DNA of 64,000 nucleotides from contig NZ_CANMZV010000001.1 in NCBI RefSeq assembly GCF_947502415.1, forward strand, positions 482,576 to 546,575, given 5' to 3'. A program made the position numbers and the translations under genes. Position 1 is the first letter of the stretch; each line of letters starts with the position of its first letter. The DNA is from an uncultured Photobacterium sp. GTDB lineage: Bacteria; Pseudomonadota; Gammaproteobacteria; Enterobacterales; Vibrionaceae. The notes below the pieces were generated by a model that had not been told where the DNA came from, did not search any database, and saw nothing but the letters and a program-made list of their open reading frames with translations. Positions 55,595 through 64,000 of this stretch are shown one piece after another.

Positions 55595-57445
55595 TTAACT
55601 ATAATCGGCGTAAGGATTCACTTGAGGTAATGCAATAGCATGCTCAAATTCCGACAACTTAATAACATCCTGAGTCATTGCTACTGAACCATCATCCATC
55701 ACACTTTCACCGAAATGATAACGGATTGTTTCCACTCCATTACAAGCGGCTTTATCGTTCTTTTTAGCAACAACTCTAACTTTTTCATTCTTGTCATGGT
55801 AAGCCAGCATCGTCTTCTCACCATACTTGTTGCTCAGCATCGTCATGGTCTGTGCTGGTGACAACACCAAACCTGTTGCATTATTACCACCAAAACCTTT
55901 GGCATTTAGGAGAACGGCTTTGTAATCTTCTCCTTGCTCGCCGGCAAAGGCGTGTTCAGTCAAAATATTCAGGTTCGACTGATGAACATCATCGGCAATA
56001 TGGTCTATCGTCTTAATACCTGGGATCCAGCCATATTGCCATACACCCAGAGAGGCGATGAGCTGATCTCCTGCCGCAGCACCCATAGAGTGACCAACGT
56101 AAGACTTAATGGCAGTTACAGGCCAATTATCAATTGAGAAAGTCTTGGCAACTTCATTCAAAATATGGCTTTCCGTAATACGGTTTTGCGGTGTTCCCGT
56201 GCCATGAGCCTGAACATAAGTCCGCTTCACACCCTCTTCGCCAAGAATAGCTTTTGCCAGTGCTGTTGCCTTCGCCATGGTGACGTAATTGCCAACACCC
56301 GGCGCAGAAATAGATTTCTTGTTCGCGTCAGCATTCACAAAAACGTCAGCAACCGAACCATAGACAGTCACACCAAGTTTTAGCGCTAATTCATCATCCA
56401 TCAGCACCACAAACTGTGATGACTCTGACATCGTAAAACCAGCGTTTTCAGAAAATGGACGACATGCGCGGCGGTTATCCACCACATCACTATTATCAAG
56501 CGCCTTCAGCTGCTCATCTTCAGCCAAAGCTCCCATCACACGGAAGCCTTCCATGATCTCAGCAACTACTGGCGCTTCAGCATTACCGACGACCACAACT
56601 TTCGATTTACCATGCTGGATGTCATACATTCCCTGACGCAGGTTGTACAGGAAAGTCGCACATGCCCCCATGTTGGTACCGGTTGTACCAACACTGTTGA
56701 TCACGTAACCATTAACAAAATCTGCCGGCATTTCTGCCAAAGATAATGCCATCATTTTTGAACTGACCCGCCCGCCAGTTAACGGTGCAGCCAGCATTCC
56801 TGACAACGACTGGTCGTCAACCTGAGCCAAAGCACTGCCAGCATACACCGACACTTCGTCAGGCTTAATATGCTTCATGACTTCAGACCAATCCACTCCT
56901 AACGAATTCAACGCATCCGATGCTCCATAGACAGTGAGTTTAAGACCTCGAGGGTGAAAGCGAGAATTGTATAGCTTACCCGGGTCAAAACCTGCAGGAA
57001 TATTGCCGCCACTGCTGACCGGAAACGATACCCGATCTTCCAATAATGCATCCAATGCTCCGTTAACGGTGATTTTCACCTTGCTGCCTTGCTCTTCGAC
57101 CGTCCAGTTATCAGGGATCATCGTCGGTAGTTTTGACTTACGGAGCGTAAAAGCAATCTGCTCGCTATCCGTACTGAAACTTGCTTTATACTGATAAAGC
57201 AGGTTGTCAGGGTCAAAAGAATCAATACGCCGCACCAAAGTACCAGCTTTAATTGCTTCAATAAGTTCAGGATCTAGATCATCACTGTTAGCCAAGCCCA
57301 TGCGGTTTGCGAGATCTTGCCAAGTGGCCTCCATCTCGCCATCAGACAATACATCAGAAACCATACGCTTATAACTATGAAACCCAGAGCTACGACCAGC
57401 AGCGTTAATTCCACCAAATCCAACAATTAACGGTAACTTTGTCAT
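55595..57445 (-). CDS. fabY: FabY-type beta-ketoacyl-ACP synthase
   Basis: Protein of 616 residues, longer than FabB/FabF (about 410) because of extra N-terminal and internal segments. Catalytic Cys262 in MGACATFLYN, first His in VQAHGTGTPQNR and second His in YVGHSMGAAAGDQ are present. Size and layout match Pseudomonas aeruginosa FabY, which starts fatty-acid synthesis from acetyl-CoA and malonyl-ACP. Divergent from a GlxA/AraC-type regulator across about 120 bases. Confidence 0.85.
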   Translation of the reverse strand: MTKLPLIVGFGGINAAGRSSGFHSYKRMVSDVLSDGEMEATWQDLANRMGLANSDDLDPELIEAIKAGTLVRRIDSFDPDNLLYQYKASFSTDSEQIAFTLRKSKLPTMIPDNWTVEEQGSKVKITVNGALDALLEDRVSFPVSSGGNIPAGFDPGKLYNSRFHPRGLKLTVYGASDALNSLGVDWSEVMKHIKPDEVSVYAGSALAQVDDQSLSGMLAAPLTGGRVSSKMMALSLAEMPADFVNGYVINSVGTTGTNMGACATFLYNLRQGMYDIQHGKSKVVVVGNAEAPVVAEIMEGFRVMGALAEDEQLKALDNSDVVDNRRACRPFSENAGFTMSESSQFVVLMDDELALKLGVTVYGSVADVFVNADANKKSISAPGVGNYVTMAKATALAKAILGEEGVKRTYVQAHGTGTPQNRITESHILNEVAKTFSIDNWPVTAIKSYVGHSMGAAAGDQLIASLGVWQYGWIPGIKTIDHIADDVHQSNLNILTEHAFAGEQGEDYKAVLLNAKGFGGNNATGLVLSPAQTMTMLSNKYGEKTMLAYHDKNEKVRVVAKKNDKAACNGVETIRYHFGESVMDDGSVAMTQDVIKLSEFEHAIALPQVNPYADYS

Positions 57446-57564
57446 CCTAAACCTATCTTATTTATTGCAGTGGGTATAGGTTACCAATTTACACTGTTCA
57501 ATCACCTTGCATATATGCCAAAATCACTGCCAATCAGGCCACATTAATGTAAGTGATTCAAACT

Positions 57565-58542
57565 ATGAAAGTTGCTTTCGCACTCTACCACCGAGCATTA
57601 ATCACTGGTATATCGCTAGCCGCCGAGATGCTAAGCAGTGCTGCCAGCCTACGCCCACGTCAACAACAAAAAAAGGCTCCATTTGAAATCAAGCTGGTTG
57701 CCCCTAGCACTGAGCCACCAGAAGTACCTGCAGGCCTCAAACTGCAACCGGACATCACATTTCAAAATCAACAGGCATTCGACATCATCATTTTGCCTCC
57801 GATGTGGGGAAACCCTCTGGTAACTCTTCGCCAATCTCCGGAAATTATTCCGTGGTTAATAAAGCAATATCAGCAAGGTGCAAAGTTGGTTGCTACCGGC
57901 ACAGGAGTAATTTGGCTTGCCGAAACCGGCCTGCTTGATAATCAAGTCGCAACAACACATTGGTATTACTATGACAAATTTGCAGCTCGCTATCCCAACA
58001 TCAGACTAAACCGACAAGCATCAATTACCGCCGCGAACGGGCTTTTTTGTACAGGCAGTATCAACTCTCAATCCGAAATGATCCTCTACCTGATCGCTGA
58101 GAGCTTCGGTCAAAAAACAGCCAACATTATTGAAACTCACTTTGGCCATGAAATTTCAAAATCCACCCAACAGCCGTTTTACCAAATCGGCGGACAAGTA
58201 CAGTTTGATGAATCTATAGCCTTGGCTCAGGACTGGGTAAAACGCAACCTGTCAAAAACGATAACCGCACAAAGCATTGCTGATCATTGCGGACTACCGC
58301 TACGTAGTTTTAATCGCAAATTTAAAGATCAGGTTGGAGAGTCACCACACCAATACCTGCAAAAAGTCAGGATGGAAGCGGCACAGCAGTTGCTCCGGGA
58401 CTTTGGCATGTCCGTACAGGATGTTGCCGAGCAAGTGGGATACAAAGATGCCTACCACTTTTCTACCCGATTCCAGCAACAGTTCAGTATGACTCCAAGC
58501 CAGTACCGACGAATGGTCAAAGCTAAAATTTACAACCCATAA
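57565..58542 (+). CDS. GlxA-type AraC-family transcriptional regulator
   Basis: About 325 residues from ATG 57565, starting MKVAFALYHRALITGISLAAEML; GTG 57553 is an alternative. Residues 1-190 resemble a DJ-1/PfpI domain (VATGTGVIWLAETGLLDN). Residues about 225-320 are an AraC helix-turn-helix pair (ADHCGLPLRSFNRKFKDQVGESPHQYL; VAEQVGYKDAYHFSTRFQQQF). The catalytic Cys of DJ-1 enzymes is not evident (GTGVIWL). Ligand unknown; fabY is the obvious neighbour target. Confidence 0.85.
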   Translation: MKVAFALYHRALITGISLAAEMLSSAASLRPRQQQKKAPFEIKLVAPSTEPPEVPAGLKLQPDITFQNQQAFDIIILPPMWGNPLVTLRQSPEIIPWLIKQYQQGAKLVATGTGVIWLAETGLLDNQVATTHWYYYDKFAARYPNIRLNRQASITAANGLFCTGSINSQSEMILYLIAESFGQKTANIIETHFGHEISKSTQQPFYQIGGQVQFDESIALAQDWVKRNLSKTITAQSIADHCGLPLRSFNRKFKDQVGESPHQYLQKVRMEAAQQLLRDFGMSVQDVAEQVGYKDAYHFSTRFQQQFSMTPSQYRRMVKAKIYNP

Positions 58543-58645
58543 GTTATGGGTATTTCGTTTTCCATTAATAATTATTCAATCTGTTTATGAAATGATACAC
58601 ATAGCAACAACCATCATTCACTATTATTTTGTTTAATCTTCAAGG

Positions 58646-59179
58646 ATGGAAATATGTTGTATGTCTTATTTCACTTTATTGTTTTGGTTTATCAATGCGT
58701 TTTTTGCTCTCTTTTGCGCACCACTACTGGCTGCTTTACACCCAACCAGTGCAACAGATATTAACGATAAACAGTGCAGGCTGGATGTCTTCCACCTTTT
58801 CAAAAATGATCAAAAGCAGTACGAAAGCAAGCTGCAATTAGCCATGATCACCGACAAGCTCCATCGGCAACGATACATTGCCATTAAAGCAGATATCAAT
58901 CACCCATCCGGGTTTGAGAATATTAGCTACTACCGTTCAGGCCAACCGATAGAAATTTTTACCGCAAACTGGCGAAAAAATGGCAACAAACACAGCGTAA
59001 CGCGATTGGTCATGCTCGGAGGTGCCAGCGACAAGCAGGCTTTTGATGTGTTTACCAAGCTGGTTGAACAAGATAACGGACACTTCGAAATCAAAACGTC
59101 AGGTAACCGTTATCGCTTCAATGCAGAAAAGCAAGATTTAACGGATTTTTTCAGCTGTATACAACAACGTGAAAAGTAG
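58646..59179 (+). CDS. Putative secreted protein of unknown function
   Basis: Protein of 177 residues. N-terminal hydrophobic stretch (about 7-32) resembles a signal peptide; ATG 58661 is an alternative start that gives a tidier one. The mature part is soluble with two cysteines far apart (DKQCRLD near the start, FFSCIQQ near the end) that may pair. AAGG precedes the start. No family recognised. Confidence 0.6.
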   Translation: MEICCMSYFTLLFWFINAFFALFCAPLLAALHPTSATDINDKQCRLDVFHLFKNDQKQYESKLQLAMITDKLHRQRYIAIKADINHPSGFENISYYRSGQPIEIFTANWRKNGNKHSVTRLVMLGGASDKQAFDVFTKLVEQDNGHFEIKTSGNRYRFNAEKQDLTDFFSCIQQREK

Positions 59180-59207
59180 CTTTTTTAAAATAAATGTCTT
59201 AAACAGA

Positions 59208-59239
59208 AAAGCGCCAGAAGTACTCTCTACTGGCGCTTT
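59208..59239. terminator. Terminator-like hairpin
   Basis: AAAGCGCCAG / CTGGCGCTTT with a 12-base loop, between convergent genes. Confidence 0.7.
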
Positions 59240-59273
59240 CCTTAAAACTTAAATATCACAATGTATGCATGAC

Positions 59274-59555
59274 CTATAACTGGGTAGCATGACGGAACGA
59301 ATGTGATTGCGGCTCTTTCTTAGACCTGTCTGTAATATCATCATACTCGCCATCAATCACCGTTCTTGTTGGATTACTGGCCTTCGCATGTCCTTGCTGT
59401 TTAATCACTTCCTCATATACAGCTGCCACTTTTTTCTTAATAAATGGCCGTGCGATTAAAGCCGAAATCCCGACAAACAGCCCCATTACGGCTGCCAGTA
59501 TTAAGGTGAAAAAGCCGATAATAAGTGCAACGACACTCGCAACAAAATTTTTCAT
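59274..59555 (-). CDS. Small membrane protein of unknown function
   Basis: Protein of 93 residues with one long N-terminal hydrophobic region (about 5-36) and a basic, then acidic, soluble tail containing RTVIDGEYDDI. AAAGAGGC precedes ATG 59555. Likely inner-membrane with a cytosolic tail. No family recognised. Confidence 0.6.
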   Translation of the reverse strand: MKNFVASVVALIIGFFTLILAAVMGLFVGISALIARPFIKKKVAAVYEEVIKQQGHAKASNPTRTVIDGEYDDITDRSKKEPQSHSFRHATQL

Positions 59556-59642
59556 AACGTGCCTCTTTCATCTATTGATATTTTCATCTCTTTGGCTTGC
59601 ATTCTACCCAAACAAAAATGAATCAATCATGAACGAAGGAAC

Positions 59643-59674
59643 AATAAAGCCGAAGCTAATGCTTCGGCTTTATT
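59643..59674 (-). terminator. Terminator of the pullulanase gene
   Basis: Perfect 14-bp stem AATAAAGCCGAAGC / GCTTCGGCTTTATT with loop TAAT, 47 bases after the pullulanase stop. Confidence 0.8.
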
Positions 59675-59720
59675 GGGACCCCATGTAAAGGTCGCTACTT
59701 CTAACTTCAATCAGAGGGGG

Positions 59721-62700
59721 TTATTGGCATTGCTCAAATTTTAACATGCCCTGTTTATTGTCTTTCGCACTAAATGTCAGCTTCACACTGTAAGTAGCGG
59801 CTGTCAGGTCAATCGTATTGTTACTGCCATCTCCTTGAACAACCGGGTACTCAATACTCTCATTCAGCTTATCAGCATCAGTAACTGTATATTGTGTTTT
59901 CCAATCTTCATCTGCAATTTTAAATCCGATGCCTTTGATTGCAGTGTTCAAAGAAAAATACGCCTGGTAAACATTGTTACCTTTGTATTTCAACTGATAC
60001 GCGTCCTGAGCTTCCCATCCAGAGTGACTACCTTTCATAAACAGCTTTGTTGCGCCTAGCGGGGCTGCCTCCGAGCTATCTGCAAGTTTAGAGCACTTTG
60101 TAATATCAATTTCTTTTACCAATACCACACTTACAGTCGGTTTCTTCGCATCAACAGAAGCATCCAGAGTAAAGCGATACAGTCCTTTAACTGCTGCGGT
60201 AAAACCAATGTTGCCACTGTTTTCTACCAATGGCAGCGAACCTGTACCTAACTCTATTTTCTCCATACCAAAGTCAGTTTCATCACTCCACTTAGCATCT
60301 GCAACCTTAAATACCTGGTCACCTTTACCAAGCGCCATTTGAAGGCTGTAGACTCCATTTGCGAACGTCATCGCATTTGTATCGCCCCAGTCATTGTTAA
60401 TACCTTTCAAATAAAGTTCAGTATCACCAAAAGTTGGCAAATTAGAAGTATCTTTTTTACCAACAGGCAGCCCATTACCCTGCAAGCCAGCTTGTTTTTT
60501 GACAAAGACTGCCGTTGTCAGCGCCGGAACCGTAAACTTTTCTTCCGCAAAAGATGAACCCTGGACCACATCATCAACACCATTGGCCTGCATCTCATGC
60601 AGTTTGAAATCACTCGCTCCCGCTACAGTCATCGTCTGAGAATTAACCGTAGCATTTAGCACAGCCACAACCGCATCGTAATTCGGATCCAGATCCTCCA
60701 ACCCAATGCCATCATCAATGGACATTACGATAACACCCGGAACCTGCTCTTTACCGGTGTTATGAAAATCTACACGCTGATTGATCTGGTCTGCAGTATC
60801 AAGACGGAATAGCTTGCTTGTTGTGCGCACTTTCAACAACTCTTTGAACTGCTGATCAGCAAAGAGTAAATCTTCACGGTGCGGTTTCTGGACATTATCA
60901 ATCGCTAACTTAATATACGGATAGTTTGTTCCGTCCTTATCCCAGCGCGGCAAACCGACATTCCAGTTATTCGTCAGATCCTGATTATCTAAATCAAAAT
61001 CAACCTTGTTAAACCAATCACCAGAGTTATAACTATCACGCTGCATTGACTTAGAACGCAGTAACGATACACCAAGCTGGAAGAACGGTACCCCTTGTGC
61101 CAATAGCACTGTACTGTTAGCCACATTCTGAGTGCGGATGCGTTCATCCAATGACGCTTTTTTGTCGATCTTGTACTGGTTGATATCCCACAAAGTCTGA
61201 TTATCATGCTTGGAAATATAGTTGACAGTTTCTTCCGGGTTGTCCGCATATCCTGCGCGCTGATCACCATACTTAATATCCTGACCACGCTTAGTTTCAC
61301 CGTTTTGATCTACCAACAAATAGTTTTTCAGGTTAGCAGCCATACCCAGGCGAACCAAGTCAGTCAATCGATTGAGTTCTTTAACTTCCTTTGCATCGTT
61401 ATAAACTGGGCCGGCATTGGCAAAACCTTTGCGGGTTGTCATTGTCTCGCCACTATCGCTATAAACGGTACCACGAACAGAATCACGCAAACGGTCACTA
61501 AATGTACCGTAATGGGTTCCGGCCATATTCCACTGGGAGCCATTCACACCAAGACGGTTTTTCTCTGTTTCACCGTAATCCCAAGCTTCCATGTAGAAAT
61601 AACTCGTCGGGTTTTGCTCATGAACTTTATCCCTAGCCTTTAGCATGTTCGACTTCATATGGAAGCCAGCCAAATCAAAGCGGTAGGAATCAATCTTATA
61701 ATCACGCGTCCACATCGCCAGTGAATCAATCATGACTTTTTCCATCATGGTATGCTCGGTTGCTGTATTATCACAGCAAGTTGACCGCTCAACGACCCCA
61801 GACACTTCATTCAGGCGATGATAGTAACCCGGCACAAGTTTATCTAGCACCGATTGTTCAGCCAGCCCGGATGCATTAGTGTGGTTATATACCATATCCA
61901 TAACCACCTTCAGCCCCATATTATGGAGCGCCTGTACCATTTCACGGAACTCCCGGATCCGGGTTGTTCCTTCAGCATCAGTCGAGGTACTACCTTCCGG
62001 CGCATTGTAGTGATATGGGTCGTAACCCCAGTTGAATGAGTCAAAGTCACGGATATCATTCATCAGCGCCTGTGCAGAATCTGATTTTGGGTCAAAACTT
62101 TCCAGCAGTGATTTTAGTGTCTGGTTATGATCGACACTCTTGCAGACACCCGCTGTCGCATTCAATTTGCAAAGATCGCCAACTTTGTTATTCAGATCGA
62201 TGCGCTTAGCCGGATCTTCGTTAACCGTACCGATATCAAACGTCGGCGTCAGATGAATGTAGCTCAGGCCCGACTCGACCATGCTTTTCAGGTGCTTAAC
62301 ACTTTCACGCTCTTCTTCAGTAAATGCCATATATTTACCGTTATATTTAGGCGTACCATATGTATCATTAACACTGAAATCACGAATGTGAACCTCATAG
62401 AGTGACGCATCTGTCGATTTAGCATCAGGGTCAAACTTATAGTCGTTCCAACCATCGGGTACCAGCTCAGGATCGTTCATATTAACAACCTGCGAGAAAT
62501 GGCTGTTGGTTGAGAAACTCTGCCCATACGGGTCAGTTGTCTCAAACAACTCAATATCATCACTGACCGGATGGTAAACCTTGACGCGATAACGATAATA
62601 GCTGCCTGAAACAACATCCTTCGGACTCACCTTATAGACTCCGTCACCATCTTGATCGAGCATTTGCTGAGGATAACCTTCGGCCATTACCGGATTATCT

Positions 62701-63758
62701 ATGTCGCTGATATCTTTATAAACTAGTAATTCCACACTTTGTGCCGTTGGCGCCCACACCGCAAAAGTTACATTCCCGGCTTCATCAACCACGGCGCCAA
62801 GTGTTTCCAGATCTGCATTCCGATCTTCTTCGCTAGCTTTACCACCGGTATAAAGCGCATCAAGAACACCTGGAATTTGAACCTTGGTGATCATCATTGG
62901 CTTACCAGCAGCATCACGCGCCACAGCGATCAACTGCCCTTTCAAAATATCGCGCTTAAAATCAGTATCTCCTGAGATATCAAATGCCGTCCAACCTTTT
63001 AACAGCGGGAACTTTTCACCCGTGGTTTTGCTAACGGTACCATCAGACAGCTTAATTGCTGTTCCGCCAGAAAGTTTCTGAGTTTCATCATCAAACTTGA
63101 TATTGGCTGTTTGGGAATAATACAACTCTACTGATGTTGCCTGTTTTGCTTCACCCCAAACCAAAGTATCCTCATCAATCCAATGCGCGGAGGCCCCTTT
63201 CAAAGTGACAGGAACAAGGTCATTGGGATTATCTAGAATTGATGTGTAATCAACAGGCACAAACGCCTGACGATCCTTGATTGTTGAAAAATCAATCTTT
63301 AAGCTTGGCGACTGGCTTCCATCGGAAGTACGAATAATAAAATTAACGCAATCACTTTCAGCCTGACTCTTCAGTGGCAGCATCCAATAATAACCAATAC
63401 CGTCGTGACCAGTGGCAGGTAAACCACCTTTAGCCCAATCAAGATCTGCCTGCTTAGTTCTGAAACCAGTAATTTTCCCACCATCTAATGCACTACACTC
63501 ACCGTTATTCCAAATATGTAGCGTTTTTTCACCGTTATCAGCAGCCTTAGCAACAACAGAACTAACTGGATCCATCGCATAAATCACAACTTCCATATCG
63601 TTTGGATACGTGCCTTGATTCGGAATTGGAGTTGGCTCAACTTTTACTGAATCTGAATCCGACGAATTACAACCGACTAATAAAAAAGAAGTGACTAATG
63701 CCATTGTGCATATTCTAGGCATTGTTGATAATGCCAGACTACTGAGCTTATTACTCAT
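59721..63758 (-). CDS. pulA: Secreted lipoprotein pullulanase (GH13)
   Basis: Protein of 1345 residues. The leader ends in lipobox LVGC near residue 30. An N-terminal CBM41-type starch-binding region (MEVVIYAMDP...HIWNNGECSA), a CBM48-like domain (TFAVWAPTAQSVELLVYKD) and a GH13 barrel follow. Catalytic regions are VVMDMVYNHTN, YRFDLAGFH (nucleophile Asp695), YFYMEAWDYG (acid Glu724) and YISKHDNQTLWD. Two related about 100-residue beta modules close the protein (ELYLKGINNDWGD and KLFMKGSHSGWEA). It cleaves alpha-1,6 bonds in pullulan and branched glucans at the cell surface. The two C-terminal modules are unusual for Klebsiella-type PulA. An IS982 element end lies 73 bases upstream of the start. 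Confidence 0.92.
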   Translation of the reverse strand: MSNKLSSLALSTMPRICTMALVTSFLLVGCNSSDSDSVKVEPTPIPNQGTYPNDMEVVIYAMDPVSSVVAKAADNGEKTLHIWNNGECSALDGGKITGFRTKQADLDWAKGGLPATGHDGIGYYWMLPLKSQAESDCVNFIIRTSDGSQSPSLKIDFSTIKDRQAFVPVDYTSILDNPNDLVPVTLKGASAHWIDEDTLVWGEAKQATSVELYYSQTANIKFDDETQKLSGGTAIKLSDGTVSKTTGEKFPLLKGWTAFDISGDTDFKRDILKGQLIAVARDAAGKPMMITKVQIPGVLDALYTGGKASEEDRNADLETLGAVVDEAGNVTFAVWAPTAQSVELLVYKDISDIDNPVMAEGYPQQMLDQDGDGVYKVSPKDVVSGSYYRYRVKVYHPVSDDIELFETTDPYGQSFSTNSHFSQVVNMNDPELVPDGWNDYKFDPDAKSTDASLYEVHIRDFSVNDTYGTPKYNGKYMAFTEEERESVKHLKSMVESGLSYIHLTPTFDIGTVNEDPAKRIDLNNKVGDLCKLNATAGVCKSVDHNQTLKSLLESFDPKSDSAQALMNDIRDFDSFNWGYDPYHYNAPEGSTSTDAEGTTRIREFREMVQALHNMGLKVVMDMVYNHTNASGLAEQSVLDKLVPGYYHRLNEVSGVVERSTCCDNTATEHTMMEKVMIDSLAMWTRDYKIDSYRFDLAGFHMKSNMLKARDKVHEQNPTSYFYMEAWDYGETEKNRLGVNGSQWNMAGTHYGTFSDRLRDSVRGTVYSDSGETMTTRKGFANAGPVYNDAKEVKELNRLTDLVRLGMAANLKNYLLVDQNGETKRGQDIKYGDQRAGYADNPEETVNYISKHDNQTLWDINQYKIDKKASLDERIRTQNVANSTVLLAQGVPFFQLGVSLLRSKSMQRDSYNSGDWFNKVDFDLDNQDLTNNWNVGLPRWDKDGTNYPYIKLAIDNVQKPHREDLLFADQQFKELLKVRTTSKLFRLDTADQINQRVDFHNTGKEQVPGVIVMSIDDGIGLEDLDPNYDAVVAVLNATVNSQTMTVAGASDFKLHEMQANGVDDVVQGSSFAEEKFTVPALTTAVFVKKQAGLQGNGLPVGKKDTSNLPTFGDTELYLKGINNDWGDTNAMTFANGVYSLQMALGKGDQVFKVADAKWSDETDFGMEKIELGTGSLPLVENSGNIGFTAAVKGLYRFTLDASVDAKKPTVSVVLVKEIDITKCSKLADSSEAAPLGATKLFMKGSHSGWEAQDAYQLKYKGNNVYQAYFSLNTAIKGIGFKIADEDWKTQYTVTDADKLNESIEYPVVQGDGSNNTIDLTAATYSVKLTFSAKDNKQGMLKFEQCQ

Positions 63759-63831
63759 TATGTTCTTTCCTTGCTAATTGAATAATTATTATGGTGAATA
63801 AAACATCTAACCTAATTAACCTCAGATCGGT

Positions 63832-64000
63832 TTAAGCCATCGCCATCAAACCAGTTTTTTCTGTGCTGGTTATATTAAGCGATGGCTTTTCTGGTTTTAA
63901 GCAGTAGGCAATCAAGCCACCGAGTAAATTCAACATAAAACCGTGAAGACTACGGTGCCGAGAATGTTCTATTTGGGAGATATTTTTCAACTGGTCGTTG
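63832..64000 (-). mobile_element. IS982-family transposase, C-terminal end (continues beyond window)
   Basis: The reverse strand is open from the window edge for 55 codons to TAA at 63832. It reads [20 protein letters not shown] then [20 protein letters not shown], a block typical of IS982-family transposases. A nested palindrome (AAGCCATCGC 63834 / GCGATGGCTT 63879, with AACCAG/CTGGTT inside) overlaps the 3' end of the coding region. The element end should fall between 63759 and 63831; ACCTAATTAACCTCAG near 63811 is a candidate terminus. Confidence 0.75.

Noticed and set aside
63759..63831. MalT-binding sites for the pullulanase promoter
   Set aside because: No GGATGA/GGGGA-type repeats in the short stretch between pulA and the IS element; they may lie beyond the element.

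Overview
The window looks like a chromosomal segment of a marine gammaproteobacterium, most likely Vibrionaceae-like (Vibrio, Photobacterium or Grimontia type). This is inferred from gene content, not from a database search: RavA/ViaA, an NhaD-type Na+/H+ antiporter, an LpxR-type lipid A deacylase, SgrR, a multi-domain GH18 chitinase, FabY-type ketoacyl synthase, YibL, RhlE, a secreted lipoprotein pullulanase and a complete Tad pilus locus. No rRNA, tRNA or CRISPR array was seen.

Layout. 1-2806: viaA (cut by the window edge) and ravA. 3386-4249: membrane diguanylate cyclase. 4402-4696: decayed pstS-like gene. 4760-8959: sseA, lpxR-like gene, a convergent outer-membrane protein and nhaD. 9183-11493: a Fur-box-like site in front of two oligopeptide-type ABC ATPases and an unknown 156-residue protein, with no permease or binding protein beside them. 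11649-15338: D-Ala-D-Ala carboxypeptidase, SgrR-family regulator and a small membrane protein, with structured DNA between the last two. 15687-18110: a chitinase that stops before the usual end of its GH18 barrel. 18116-19843: an accessory patch with two attC-like imperfect palindromes, two small reverse-strand genes (DUF3297, DUF4242), a half attC-like site and a broken IS5-type transposase. 19878-25453: rhomboid protease, crotonase, unknown exported coiled-coil protein, a truncated arsR beside an intact acr3, and a DUF4136 lipoprotein.

25885-38546 is a Tad/Flp locus in one orientation: flp, tadV, an extra AAA ATPase, rcpC, rcpA, a small exported protein, tadG-like, tadE, tadF, tadZ, tadA, tadB, tadC, tadD and a strong terminator. 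A second diguanylate cyclase lies just behind it. A 430-base AT-rich, palindrome-bearing leader precedes flp.

40062-49790 holds a DAHP synthase, a complete polar amino-acid ABC transporter (ATPase, permease, binding protein, permease), a decaying cobalamin cluster (cobQ and cobC intact, cobU broken), a YgiW/BOF-family periplasmic protein and two alpha/beta hydrolases. 49909-59555 holds a MATE exporter, a MazG-like protein, yibL, a small zinc-ribbon ORF, rhlE, a PfkB sugar kinase, fabY diverging from a GlxA/AraC regulator, and small envelope proteins. 59721-63758 is a 1345-residue pullulanase. The 3' end of an IS982-family transposase enters from the right edge and ends 73 bases upstream of the pullulanase start.

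Themes: polysaccharide use (chitinase, pullulanase), surface attachment under likely c-di-GMP influence (Tad plus cyclases), and repeated local decay (pstS, arsR, cobU, chitinase 3' end, IS fragments). No clearly new defence or mobile system was found. The strongest leads are the integrase-less attC-like patch, the orphan Fur-box ABC ATPase trio and the structured region beside sgrR.
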